A DNA stretch of 64,000 nt, from positions 36,688 through 100,687 of the forward strand of contig JAAXTM010000007.1 of NCBI GenBank assembly GCA_013336525.1, given 5' to 3'. The position numbers and the translations under genes are program-made. The DNA comes from Geobacteraceae bacterium (lineage in GTDB: Bacteria; Desulfobacterota; Desulfuromonadia; Geobacterales; Pseudopelobacteraceae). The notes under the pieces were generated by a model. The model was not told the DNA's origin and ran no database searches. It was given only the letters and a program-made list of their open reading frames with translations. This document shows, piece after piece, positions 45,696 through 53,225 of this stretch. The first letter of the stretch is position 1; every line of letters starts with the position of its first letter.

Positions 45696-46307
45696 CTACT
45701 TTAGAAAAAAGTACGTATTCCCGGCATGAGGATCGTGGCAGCTTTCACAGGTTAAACCTTTCTCCACAAACTGATCATGCATGCGCGCCGCCTTGCGGCG
45801 CTCAACATGGCACTTGGTGCAGAGAGACTCTTTGCTGACATTGAGCAGCGCGGGGTAGATCGAGTCATGGGGGAGATGGCAGGCCACGCAGTCGCCGACC
45901 GCAGCGGGGCCATGCTGAAACGGTTTGTCAAGGATATCCTTGTGACAGACGAAGCAGAGCTCTTCCTTTGGCTTGATTAACAGAGCATCTTTCTGCCCTC
46001 CGTCTGCTCCCTTGCTCTCATTGTGGCAATCATTACAGCGCTTCTCTTCGTATGGAACATGTACTGATCCTTTGGCCTGCTCAGAAAGCGAAGAGTCCGG
46101 AGCTGTCTTGTTAAGACAGGCGATCTTGGCCCTCTCCTCATGTTCCCGGCAAAGTTCTTCAACGGGAGGGAGGGCCGGGTAGCCATCAAGGACGGAAGTC
46201 ACCACCTTATGCCTGGTCACAGGATCACAGCCTGAAGCGGTCAAGAGCAGACACCCCAAAAGAACGAGATAAAAATATGGGTTCATACGCAGATAAATTA
46301 TTTTCAC
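45696..46307 (-). CDS. Pentaheme c-type cytochrome lipoprotein
   Basis: A 203-residue lipoprotein cytochrome. The signal peptide ends in LLLTASGC. Five CXXCH motifs, CNDCH, CFVCH, CVACH, CTKCH and CESCH, lie in the second half (about 90-200), after a heme-free segment with two further cysteines. GTG start at 46307 with GGGGGG upstream; ATG 46286 is an alternative. It precedes the beta-barrel gene by 39 bp. Likely the periplasmic-side cytochrome that delivers electrons into the barrel (inference from conduit architecture). Confidence 0.9.
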   Translation of the reverse strand: MKIIYLRMNPYFYLVLLGCLLLTASGCDPVTRHKVVTSVLDGYPALPPVEELCREHEERAKIACLNKTAPDSSLSEQAKGSVHVPYEEKRCNDCHNESKGADGGQKDALLIKPKEELCFVCHKDILDKPFQHGPAAVGDCVACHLPHDSIYPALLNVSKESLCTKCHVERRKAARMHDQFVEKGLTCESCHDPHAGNTYFFLK

Positions 46308-46326
46308 AGTTAGTATGCCCCCCAGA

Positions 46327-47586
46327 CTACTTTACCGGCGACGCGCCAGGGCCGGGAGTTCCGCTATCCGGTGCCTGATCAATGCCTTTCTCCGCTTTTT
46401 CCTTTTCCTCCTGAGCCTTTAGCCGTTTCTCCCTGGCCTCTTCTGCCCTTTTAGCCTGCTCTGCGAGGGTTTTCTTAACATCAGCTTCATAGTCGACCCC
46501 CTGCATTTTGCCGACCCCATAGATGCTGATCATGTGGTCTCCAACCTGACTTACCACGAAGAGCACCTTCTCCAGAATAAAACCGGGCGCGGCCAGTTTC
46601 TGGTAATAGTCAAGGTTATCAGTGGAAACGGCAATGCCGGCCGGGATATTAAGGGAACCAGGTGTACCAGGGGCACCGAAGAACATCATGATCCGAAAAT
46701 TTTCATCAAAAATCTGTACATGCTGCGCGGCGGCATCCACTACATAGACGAAACCTTCATTGTCCACGGCAATCCCACGGGGGCGACCGAACTGGCCGAC
46801 GGTAGTCCCCAGCTTGCCGTACCCCATCAGGAAGTTGCCGTCCCGGTCAAACTTGACGATTCGTCCATTGCCGAAATTGGAGGCGAACAGCGCCCCCTTA
46901 CCGTCAGTGGCCATATTGGTGGGTCCCAGGAGACGCCTGAGAGGATCGTCACCACTGCCGAAGGATTTCAGGAATTCACCCGTATTGATATCGAAGACAA
47001 GAATCTGGCTGCTGCTGCTGTCAAGAATATAAACGTACATTTCATCAACGCGTACATCGACAGGCTTCATGTCCTTGCCGGTACCAAAACTGCGGAGATA
47101 ACTGCCGTCTGGGGCATATTTTAGCACCTCGAGCCGCGAGGTATCGGTGACATAAATATTACCTTTTCCGTCGCTGGCAACATTTATCGGTTTTTTCAGC
47201 CGACCGGCATTGATATTGCCCGGGAGGCGGGTCATTTTTTTGCCGGGGAGATCAATAATCAGAACATCTGCCTGAACGGTATCGCAGACGTAGATTTTGC
47301 CGTTACCAACGGCGATTCCATACGGCTTGACAATAGGGACGAAATCGTCGCCACTGCTGCCGCCAACACTGACAAGCGAAAGTGACTTACTCCCTGAAAC
47401 ATCATTGGAGTCCTTGATGGACTTCAGAAACTGGATGCGAGGCAAATCCGGGGTTGGGGGCCAGAAAACCTGCTTAACTTTGGATTGCCCGGCACAAGCT
47501 GTCAATCCGAGTGACAGCAGCAGTATCGCAATGTACCTCATGCCTTTCCCCAAAACAGCTTGACGAACCAAACATCTGTTTCCCAT
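46327..47586 (-). CDS. NHL-repeat lipoprotein with coiled-coil tail
   Basis: A 419-residue lipoprotein (lipobox LGLTAC) with an NHL beta-propeller (about 85-350): GKIYVCDTVQADVLIID, GNIYVTDTSRLEVLKYA, GALFASNFGNGRIVKFD and GFVYVVDAAAQHVQIFD. The C-terminal about 50 residues are a charged helix rich in Lys/Glu/Ala, likely a coiled coil. GAGGAGG precedes ATG 47586; a second ATG at 47541 also has GGGGAAAGG and would give a more standard signal peptide. It begins the part of the operon after the internal terminator. Related in plan to the NHL protein at 42544-43611. Confidence 0.9.
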   Translation of the reverse strand: MGNRCLVRQAVLGKGMRYIAILLLSLGLTACAGQSKVKQVFWPPTPDLPRIQFLKSIKDSNDVSGSKSLSLVSVGGSSGDDFVPIVKPYGIAVGNGKIYVCDTVQADVLIIDLPGKKMTRLPGNINAGRLKKPINVASDGKGNIYVTDTSRLEVLKYAPDGSYLRSFGTGKDMKPVDVRVDEMYVYILDSSSSQILVFDINTGEFLKSFGSGDDPLRRLLGPTNMATDGKGALFASNFGNGRIVKFDRDGNFLMGYGKLGTTVGQFGRPRGIAVDNEGFVYVVDAAAQHVQIFDENFRIMMFFGAPGTPGSLNIPAGIAVSTDNLDYYQKLAAPGFILEKVLFVVSQVGDHMISIYGVGKMQGVDYEADVKKTLAEQAKRAEEAREKRLKAQEEKEKAEKGIDQAPDSGTPGPGASPVK

Positions 47587-47700
47587 GCAATCCTCCTCGT
47601 TTCCAAAATATACCGGCCGCTCCGTCTCACGGAAACCACCGCCCTGAACACCATGAGCGTACTTTTATAACTATAAAACAATGAAAATGAAAGAATAAAA

Positions 47701-47726
47701 AAGGGCCGCCGAAATACGGCGACCCT
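47701..47726 (-). terminator. Internal terminator after the tetraheme gene
   Basis: On the minus strand a stem AGGGTCGCCG/CGGCGGCCCT (one mismatch) with a 5-nt loop is followed by TTTTTTATTC. It lies 24 bp after the tetraheme stop and before the NHL gene. No second promoter is evident before the NHL gene, so partial readthrough would make the tetraheme transcript the most abundant of the operon. Confidence 0.75.
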
Positions 47727-47749
47727 TCGAGTGACAGACTACAGCTTAA

Positions 47750-48559
47750 TTAGCTGTTTTTGTCATGGCAGGAGAGGCAAAGTGCCGAGTTAGCTTGTGG
47801 AGCAAGGAGGAAATAGCCACGACCGGAAGCAGGTGCAGTATTTTTGACGTCCTTGCCGTTGTGAACATCGTGACAGGAAGCACAGGTCATGATTTGCATA
47901 CCATTAATGTCAGTCAAAACATCACTGATTTTCTTTGTTGAAGTGGCGAATGTGCTGCTAGGAAGCTTCAATTCGTATCTGGTTAATTGACCCTGCATGT
48001 CTTCATAGTCAAAACCGACAGGGTGGTCATTCATAAGACCAAATGATTTACCAACAGCAAAGCTTCCGCTGCCGAAGTAGTTCATATTGTCGTCACCTCT
48101 GGTAAGGGCAGCCGTTCCGGTCTGACCATAATAGGCGTCGGCAGCAATGGATCCGTCGTGGCAGGTCATGCAGAGACGTGATGGGCCGGCCATAGCATCG
48201 TAGAATTTACCTTCATTTGCAGGGTCGAAAGTAGCGCTTGCATACTGAGCATAGCTACCGTTCTGTGTAGTACGGCTCCAGAGTGGTGCGTAGATGTCGT
48301 AAGTAACATCATTGAGTGGATCAGCATCAACCTGCACAGTAACCTGCTCCAAAGCGCCATTAGCATGGTGAGGTGTGTGACAGTAGGCGCATGTACGAAG
48401 ATCTGTGTCTACTTTACCACCATTGGCACCCAGCCAAACATTCATGTCATGCTTTGAACCGACAATACCGCCACCGTTTGAACCGGCAGCTGCATAAGCC
48501 ATTGTGTATCCTGCGGCGATACTTGCTACTGCAACAAGAGTAATGATCTGTTTTTTCAT
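47750..48559 (-). CDS. Tetraheme c-type cytochrome, possible nanowire (OmcE-like) subunit
   Basis: A 269-residue secreted cytochrome: signal peptide MKKQIITLVAVASIAAGYTM, then GIVGSKHDMNVW, and four motifs CAYCH, CMTCH, CASCH, CLSCH. The ribosome binding site is AAAGGAGA. Spacing of the first two hemes (about 65 residues) and text such as CAYCHTPHHAN, CMTCHDGSIAADA and NDHPVGFDYEDM resemble tetraheme secreted cytochromes like OmcE, some of which polymerise into extracellular wires; that link is from memory and needs structure comparison. First gene of a six-gene operon, driven by the best sigma-54-type promoter in the window and followed by a terminator, as suits a highly expressed subunit. 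Confidence 0.85.
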   Translation of the reverse strand: MKKQIITLVAVASIAAGYTMAYAAAGSNGGGIVGSKHDMNVWLGANGGKVDTDLRTCAYCHTPHHANGALEQVTVQVDADPLNDVTYDIYAPLWSRTTQNGSYAQYASATFDPANEGKFYDAMAGPSRLCMTCHDGSIAADAYYGQTGTAALTRGDDNMNYFGSGSFAVGKSFGLMNDHPVGFDYEDMQGQLTRYELKLPSSTFATSTKKISDVLTDINGMQIMTCASCHDVHNGKDVKNTAPASGRGYFLLAPQANSALCLSCHDKNS

Positions 48560-48635
48560 TTTGGTATGTCTCCTTTAGATTTTTTTTTGGATAAGTGCGT
48601 TGCCCTCTTTCTCTGCACACCGCTAACTTTCCGGA

Positions 48636-48661
48636 GTAATCACTTCCCCCAAAGCAATCAC
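48636..48661 (-). promoter_or_regulatory. Leader hairpin with TGGGGG loop, tetraheme operon
   Basis: In the mRNA sense GTGATTGCTT-TGGGGG-AAGTGATTAC: a fully paired 10-bp stem (three G-U pairs) around TGGGGG, 77-102 nt before the start. The loop is the exact complement of the CCCCCA loops in both selenocytochrome leaders. Confidence 0.5.
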
Positions 48662-48694
48662 CCTTACAAACAAACGTCCTTTGCATTACATAAC

Positions 48695-48710
48695 AGCAAG
48701 TAGGATGCCA
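48695..48710 (-). promoter_or_regulatory. Sigma-54-type promoter of the tetraheme/porin operon
   Basis: Minus strand TGGCATCCTACTTGCT: -24 TGGCA, exact GG-N10-GC spacing and a perfect -12 TTGCT. The -12 GC ends 137 bp before the ATG at 48559. Confidence 0.75.
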
Positions 48711-48805
48711 TTTTTAACTATTTTCTAAAAGAAATGTAACTAGCTTAATTTATTGGTATATTCAGTTGTTCTCACAAGTGCGCCATGCACCACCTGACAA
48801 CCATG

Positions 48806-48865
48806 ATGGCTATTTCACCCAATGTACGGGTATTCTGCGCTGTGTCATATGCCCCATTACACCCA
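48806..48865. promoter_or_regulatory. Upstream activator half-sites of the tetraheme operon
   Basis: ATGGCTATTTCACCCA (48806-48821) and TGCCCCATTACACCCA (48850-48865) keep the ACCCA half of the palindrome but have weak left halves; CGGGTATT at 48827-48834 is an isolated left half. They lie about 130-175 bp upstream of the predicted start. Confidence 0.4.
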
Positions 48866-48882
48866 CATTTTCTGCCACAAAT

Positions 48883-48912
48883 AAAAATAGCGCCCAAAGA
48901 GGCGCTATTTTT
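48883..48912. terminator. Bidirectional terminator
   Basis: A perfect 12-bp stem AAAAATAGCGCC / GGCGCTATTTTT (48883-48894, 48901-48912) around CAAAGA, with T-rich tails on both strands. It separates the 15-heme gene from the tetraheme control region. Confidence 0.8.
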
Positions 48913-48959
48913 AAAAGTCATGAACAGCTCTGGCATTATTTATTCTGATTAGCACTCTA

Positions 48960-49000
48960 TTCCCCTCACTCTGGCCATCACCCTCAGGGAGAGGGGATGT
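48960..49000. repeat. Intergenic repeat-like hairpin
   Basis: CCCCTC ... GAGGGG arms enclose CTCTGGCCATCACCCTCAGG. Sequences of the form CCCTCACCCT...GGGAGAGGGG are common dispersed intergenic repeats in proteobacteria (general recollection). Only one copy is in the window. Confidence 0.4.
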
Positions 49001-49036
49001 TTTAAGGCATATGGCTGAAGATTGACACGAATCAGG

Positions 49037-50389
49037 TTATTTATTGAGAGGAAAGGCCATGTCTACCGGCTTGGCCCGATCATAACTGTAGCGACGGTGG
49101 CATCCCGGCGCGCAACTCCCGCCTGTTGAGGTAAGCTGGAGGCGGCTCTGTACACGCCACTCGCCGAATTTAGTCCCTTCGGCGCTGATGAGCTTTGTAC
49201 CGTTTGAGGCATGTGTTTCGTGACAGGCTTTACAGTTACGTCCCTTACTGTTGTTGACATGTACAAAGTGAAGATTCCTGCTACCATTGCGAAACTTTGT
49301 ATAGATGGTGGTTTCGGCAAAATTGACAATATTCTTGTCGTGGCATTTCAGGCAAAAACTGTAGCTGCCCTCTTTGAACGGCACATAAAATTCGCTGGGA
49401 TAGTTACCGGTCAGAATACGGGGAAAGTTCGACCCGTGAGGTGCATGGCAGCCACTGCAAAGCCCCTTTTTGATCGGGCCATGAACATGTTTTTTCCCCT
49501 CCAGATCTTTTTTTACGTTGGCAAGAGGCGGATTTCCAAGCTTATCATTGTTGTGGCAGCTGAGGCAGGTACTTTTTTCATCATCAGTTGACATCAGGCC
49601 CTTTGCTTTGGAAAAGTGAGCCGAATGACAGCTGGCGCACAGCCTACCCTCATTAACCGGTTTGTGAGGAACCTTGGCATTTTTGATCTTCTTTGCGGTT
49701 TCCTTGTGGCATTCTGTGCAGAGATCCGGCATCCCCTTTTTCAGCATATTGGGCCATAATGAGCTGTGAGGGTTGTGGCAGGATGTGCATGGTTCTTTCT
49801 TCACGGGAGGGTGGATAATTGACGCAGCTTGCATCTTTGCGGCGAAATCGGAATGACATGAAAGACATAATTCACGTGAAGCCCCCTTTAAAAGAGACTT
49901 CACATCTGATTGATGAGGATCGTGACAGACGTTACAACTGCCGGTTGCCACCGGGCCGTGAACAAACTTTTGACTGAAAGGAGCGCTGTCATGGCAGCCA
50001 AAGCAAAGCCCGGACCGGTCTTCACTGTCATCCAGGAGAAAGCGTCCGCTGGCACCGTGAGGATTATGACAAGCTATGCAGTCCCCATCCTTGAATGGAG
50101 GATGCTCCTGCTTCTTTTTCACAAATTTATTGTGACACGTTTTGCAGAGATCAGCAGGCTTGGCGGTAAACCCAAAACTTTTTCCACCCTTGAGAGGATG
50201 TTCCTTAACAGTTTGCTGGTGACAGGAAAAACAGTTTCCATCCTTAAGGGGTTGATGAGAGTTTTTAAAAGCGGTGATAGCGGTATGGCAGGTTATGGTT
50301 GAACATGTTTCCGCATATAATGACGTGTAAGTACCAAGCAAAAAGACAATGGCAAAAGATATGACCCAAGTTTTCATGGCAACACACAT
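49037..50389 (-). CDS. Multiheme c-type cytochrome with up to 15 hemes
   Basis: A 450-residue exported cytochrome. ATG at 50389 has CGGAG upstream; earlier and later starts do not. The signal peptide ends near TSLYAE. Thirteen CXXCH motifs are preceded by CSTITCH (CX4CH) and followed by CAPGCH (CX3CH), so up to 15 hemes, one per 30 residues. Repeats such as HPPFKDGDCIACHNPHGASG and VHGPVATGSCNVCHDPHQS show doubled-motif modules (CXXCH-xPH). No lipobox. Just upstream of the tetraheme operon on the same strand but separated by a terminator. Likely a periplasmic or surface electron carrier of the same system. Confidence 0.9.
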   Translation of the reverse strand: MCVAMKTWVISFAIVFLLGTYTSLYAETCSTITCHTAITAFKNSHQPLKDGNCFSCHQQTVKEHPLKGGKSFGFTAKPADLCKTCHNKFVKKKQEHPPFKDGDCIACHNPHGASGRFLLDDSEDRSGLCFGCHDSAPFSQKFVHGPVATGSCNVCHDPHQSDVKSLLKGASRELCLSCHSDFAAKMQAASIIHPPVKKEPCTSCHNPHSSLWPNMLKKGMPDLCTECHKETAKKIKNAKVPHKPVNEGRLCASCHSAHFSKAKGLMSTDDEKSTCLSCHNNDKLGNPPLANVKKDLEGKKHVHGPIKKGLCSGCHAPHGSNFPRILTGNYPSEFYVPFKEGSYSFCLKCHDKNIVNFAETTIYTKFRNGSRNLHFVHVNNSKGRNCKACHETHASNGTKLISAEGTKFGEWRVQSRLQLTSTGGSCAPGCHRRYSYDRAKPVDMAFPLNK

Positions 50390-50659
50390 GGACAAAACTC
50401 CGTAAGAGCGCAATGACAGTGACTACTGCTATAACCGCCCATCAGTTGACTTTTTTCAGGTATGCCGACGAAGTTACAGGTCATGAGATCCACTGATATT
50501 TGTTCCCTTTCGTCAAAAACTCATAACTATCAAACCGTGAAGAATAACTCGTATTAAATCAAAACAAAACCTGTTTTAATGTAATACTTTGCTTTTGGTA
50601 TTTCAGTCAACACGTTATTAAAGGATGACCAGCACTTATAATATCTCGCGAGTATATCT
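50390..50659. other. Intergenic region before the 15-heme gene
   Basis: 270 bp between the Sel1-repeat gene and the 15-heme cytochrome. I found no GG-N10-GC promoter, terminator or other feature that I can support. Confidence 0.4.
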
Positions 50660-51148
50660 CTACTTCGGCGCAAACTCTTTTAATATTTTTTTGGCCTCAC
50701 GATAGTCCTGCTCCGCAGCCATGCGAAACCACTTTTCTGCTTCTACCCGATCCTCTTTTCCACCAAGCCCATGAAGATACATCATCCCCAGATCGTATTG
50801 TGCGTTCGCAAAACCACTGTCGGCTGATTTTTGAAAAAGCTCGCGTGCTTTATTGTAGTTTACTTCGACACCTTCGCCACGCACGTACATGAACGCCAGA
50901 TTCCACAGACCAATCGGATGGTTTTGCTCGGCCGACTTCTGATACCATTTGAACGCTTCCAGTTTGTTCATTTCAATACCAACGCCGGAGGAATACATAA
51001 CGCCAAGCTTCGATTGAGCGTCGGCATTGCCCTCTTCCGCCATTTGCTTGAGTTTGGGAATATCCAAGCCGTCAAATCCCCATGCCGGCACAACGACCAG
51101 AGTAAGTAAAATAAAATAAAAACAGATAGCGGCATTCAAAGTTTTCAT
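50660..51148 (-). CDS. Sel1-repeat secreted protein
   Basis: A 162-residue exported protein with signal peptide (about 1-24, ending VVPAWG) and about three Sel1/TPR-like repeats: AEEGNADAQSKLGVMYSSG, then AEQNHPIGLWNLAFMYVRG and ADSGFANAQYDLGMMYLHG. Sel1 repeats form alpha-solenoids for protein binding. Between a terminator of the sigma-54 regulator and the cytochrome region; a periplasmic scaffold role is possible but not shown. Confidence 0.88.
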   Translation of the reverse strand: MKTLNAAICFYFILLTLVVVPAWGFDGLDIPKLKQMAEEGNADAQSKLGVMYSSGVGIEMNKLEAFKWYQKSAEQNHPIGLWNLAFMYVRGEGVEVNYNKARELFQKSADSGFANAQYDLGMMYLHGLGGKEDRVEAEKWFRMAAEQDYREAKKILKEFAPK

Positions 51149-51232
51149 TTTCTACACCCTTGTATCCTTATTTTATTACCAACAGCTCTAACTTTATAAC
51201 ATGGTAAATCAGCCTTAATCTATAAAAAAAAA

Positions 51233-51252
51233 CGCCTCTTTACAGAGGCGTT
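51233..51252 (-). terminator. Terminator of the sigma-54 regulator gene
   Basis: Minus strand ACGCCTCT-GTAA-AGAGGCGT, a perfect 8-bp stem followed by TTTTTTTTATAG. It lies 110 bp after the regulator stop at 51362. Confidence 0.85.
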
Positions 51253-51361
51253 AATATCGTAAATTCATCAGTCTTGTTGAATAGTAACTGAATAAGGTTT
51301 TTTTTCAAAAAACTGTAAAATGATTTACTTATGACGGTTCACAGACTGGCATGTTACAATA

Positions 51362-52876
51362 TCAACAACTGGCCCACTTGAAGATAGTATACCCTTCAGG
51401 TTTTGACTTTAATGGAGCCGCAATTTTCTGTTCGCTGTCGATATCTTGATACATGAATTCGGAAATACCATATTTTTTCATCCGGTAACGAAGAGTGTCA
51501 CGGCTCATTTTAAGAATTTTTGCAGCCTTTGACTGGTTACCGCTGGCACTCTCCAAGGCAAGTCCAATCAGCTGTTTTTCTACTTCCTCAAAAGAGATCC
51601 CTTCGGGAGGCAACTGGAACCCTGCAAAACGGTGCCCTTTATCTGCCGCCAATGAGGCATCTGAAGGCTGCGCTTCAGGTTCAGGTGCAGGGGCGTGGTG
51701 AGTTTTTTTGGCTTCCTCGCACAAATGGAAGTGCATCAGCACGCTGCCTTTTTCAAGCATCATCGCACGTTCAATAACATTACGGAGTTCGCGGACATTC
51801 CCCGGCCAGGAATAAGCAAGCAGCTTTTCCAAAGCCTCACTCGATGCCTTTTTTATCCTTCTGCCATATTCAGCATTCAGGCGCTCGATGAAATACTGTA
51901 CCATAGCCGGGATATCCTCAAGCCGATTCCGCAGAGCAGGAACACAGATATTTATCATGTTAAGCCGATAATACAGGTCTCCTCTGAAACGGCCATTCGC
52001 AACCATTTTAAGAAGATCCTGATTTGTTGCGGCAATGATGCGCACATCAGTTTCCACGTCAGCATCGCCTCCAAGGCGGCGAAACCTTTTGGTCTCCAGG
52101 ATATTGAGAAGTTTGGTCTGCATAGCAAGAGGCATGTCCCCGATTTCATCAAGGAAAACAGTCCCCCCATTGGCTTGTTCAAAAATACCTTTCTGTTTTC
52201 TGCCAGCGTCGGTATATGCACCCCTGTCATGGCCGAACAGTTCGTTTTCGATGAGACTTTCCGGAATAGCTGCGCAATTCACCGCAATAAATGGTGCACT
52301 TGCGCGTGCGCTGTACTGGTGAATCGCCTGCGCTACCAATCCCTTACCGGTGCCACTTTCTCCGGTAACCAGAACCGTTCTCGCGTCAGTTGATGCACAT
52401 GCGTAAACCAACTTGGATATTTCTACCATCTTGGGAGAATTGCCGATCATCTGGTCTTGTGTTGATACATTTCTACGCACCGTAGGGGTTGATTCAACTT
52501 CATCAATTTGCTTTTCTTTTAAGCACTTGGCAACAGCAAGCACAATAACATCCATCTCAAACGGCTTACCAAAAAAGTTAACAGCGCCTAGCTTGAAAGC
52601 GTTAACGGCTGAATCTGCCATTATATTTGCCGTAATGATTATTACCGGTAGAGTGTCATCAGATTCCCTCATCTTAACGAGCAATTCAAGCCCGTATATA
52701 TCGGGAAGATGGAGATCAAGTATTGCCAGATCAGGCTTGAAAACTGAAAATTTCTCGAGGGCTTCTTTCCCGGAAGCAGCTGTCTCAACAACATACCCCA
52801 CCCTTCCCAGCTGCAGGGCCAGCATAGAAGAAATAAGATGTTCATCGTCTGCAATGAGAATTTTGGCTTTACTCAA
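51362..52876 (-). CDS. Sigma-54-dependent response regulator (NtrC family)
   Basis: Receiver (1-118) with DDEH acidic pair at 10-12, phosphoacceptor D54 in AILDLHLPD and lysine in FFGKPF. AAA+ domain (about 145-375): Walker A GESGTGKG (172-179), sigma-54 contact loop GAYTDA (219-224), a variant of GAFTGA, and Walker B GTVFLDEIGDMP. Fis-type HTH near 445-470: SGNQSKAAKILKMSRDTLRYR. It activates RpoN promoters from distant palindromic sites. It is the best candidate to control the sigma-54-type promoters at the cytochrome operons, and the heme-motif kinase three genes upstream is a candidate partner. Confidence 0.93.
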   Translation of the reverse strand: MSKAKILIADDEHLISSMLALQLGRVGYVVETAASGKEALEKFSVFKPDLAILDLHLPDIYGLELLVKMRESDDTLPVIIITANIMADSAVNAFKLGAVNFFGKPFEMDVIVLAVAKCLKEKQIDEVESTPTVRRNVSTQDQMIGNSPKMVEISKLVYACASTDARTVLVTGESGTGKGLVAQAIHQYSARASAPFIAVNCAAIPESLIENELFGHDRGAYTDAGRKQKGIFEQANGGTVFLDEIGDMPLAMQTKLLNILETKRFRRLGGDADVETDVRIIAATNQDLLKMVANGRFRGDLYYRLNMINICVPALRNRLEDIPAMVQYFIERLNAEYGRRIKKASSEALEKLLAYSWPGNVRELRNVIERAMMLEKGSVLMHFHLCEEAKKTHHAPAPEPEAQPSDASLAADKGHRFAGFQLPPEGISFEEVEKQLIGLALESASGNQSKAAKILKMSRDTLRYRMKKYGISEFMYQDIDSEQKIAAPLKSKPEGYTIFKWASC

Positions 52877-53225
52877 GACCGGCCTCCTAATTTAATGAGT
52901 CTAACAGGTTCCTAGTGCTTGGCACACAATCAAAAAAAATATTTACCCTATACCACAAACTGAAATTTCATGCCTTTATCTCTGATCGTAATAATAGGAG
53001 ATCTAATTTAAAAGGTAAACTGAATAGTTTTAATAGTCTTATTCACATCCCTAATGATGTGATTGTGCAATTAAGATTGGAGCGTAAGAATTAACCGGCG
53101 CCTGATTACAACTAAAAGCAGACTGTTCCTTGCCATAATAATTAAGACAAGGAACAGTGAACTGCAGCATGATCGCTCTCGTTAAGTAATGATATTTTTT
53201 GAATACTCAACAGTAGCATTTTAGC
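52877..53225. other. Intergenic region before the sigma-54 regulator
   Basis: 349 bp. It holds TCACATCCCTAATGATGTGA (53043-53062), a 7-bp inverted repeat that could be an operator, and the terminator at 53123-53157. Otherwise AT-rich with no feature that I can support. Confidence 0.45.
53123..53157 (-). terminator. Terminator of the NrfJ-like gene
   Basis: CTGTTCCTTG (53123-53132) and CAAGGAACAG (53148-53157) form a perfect 10-bp stem with a 15-nt loop. On the minus strand it is followed by TCTGCTTTTAG, a modest T-tract, 69 bp after the stop. Confidence 0.65.

Larger units (their letters stand above)
48560..49036. other. Control region of the tetraheme operon
   Basis: A 477-bp gap with, in the direction of transcription (minus strand): a repeat-like hairpin (48960-49000) and bidirectional terminator (48883-48912) closing the upstream 15-heme gene, upstream-site half palindromes (48806-48865), the sigma-54-type promoter (48695-48710), a leader hairpin (48636-48661) and the ribosome binding site. 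No real open frame is seen. Confidence 0.6.

Noticed and set aside
48766..48948. 60-codon frame between cytochrome genes
   Set aside because: Spans the upstream sites and the bidirectional terminator; no ribosome binding site.
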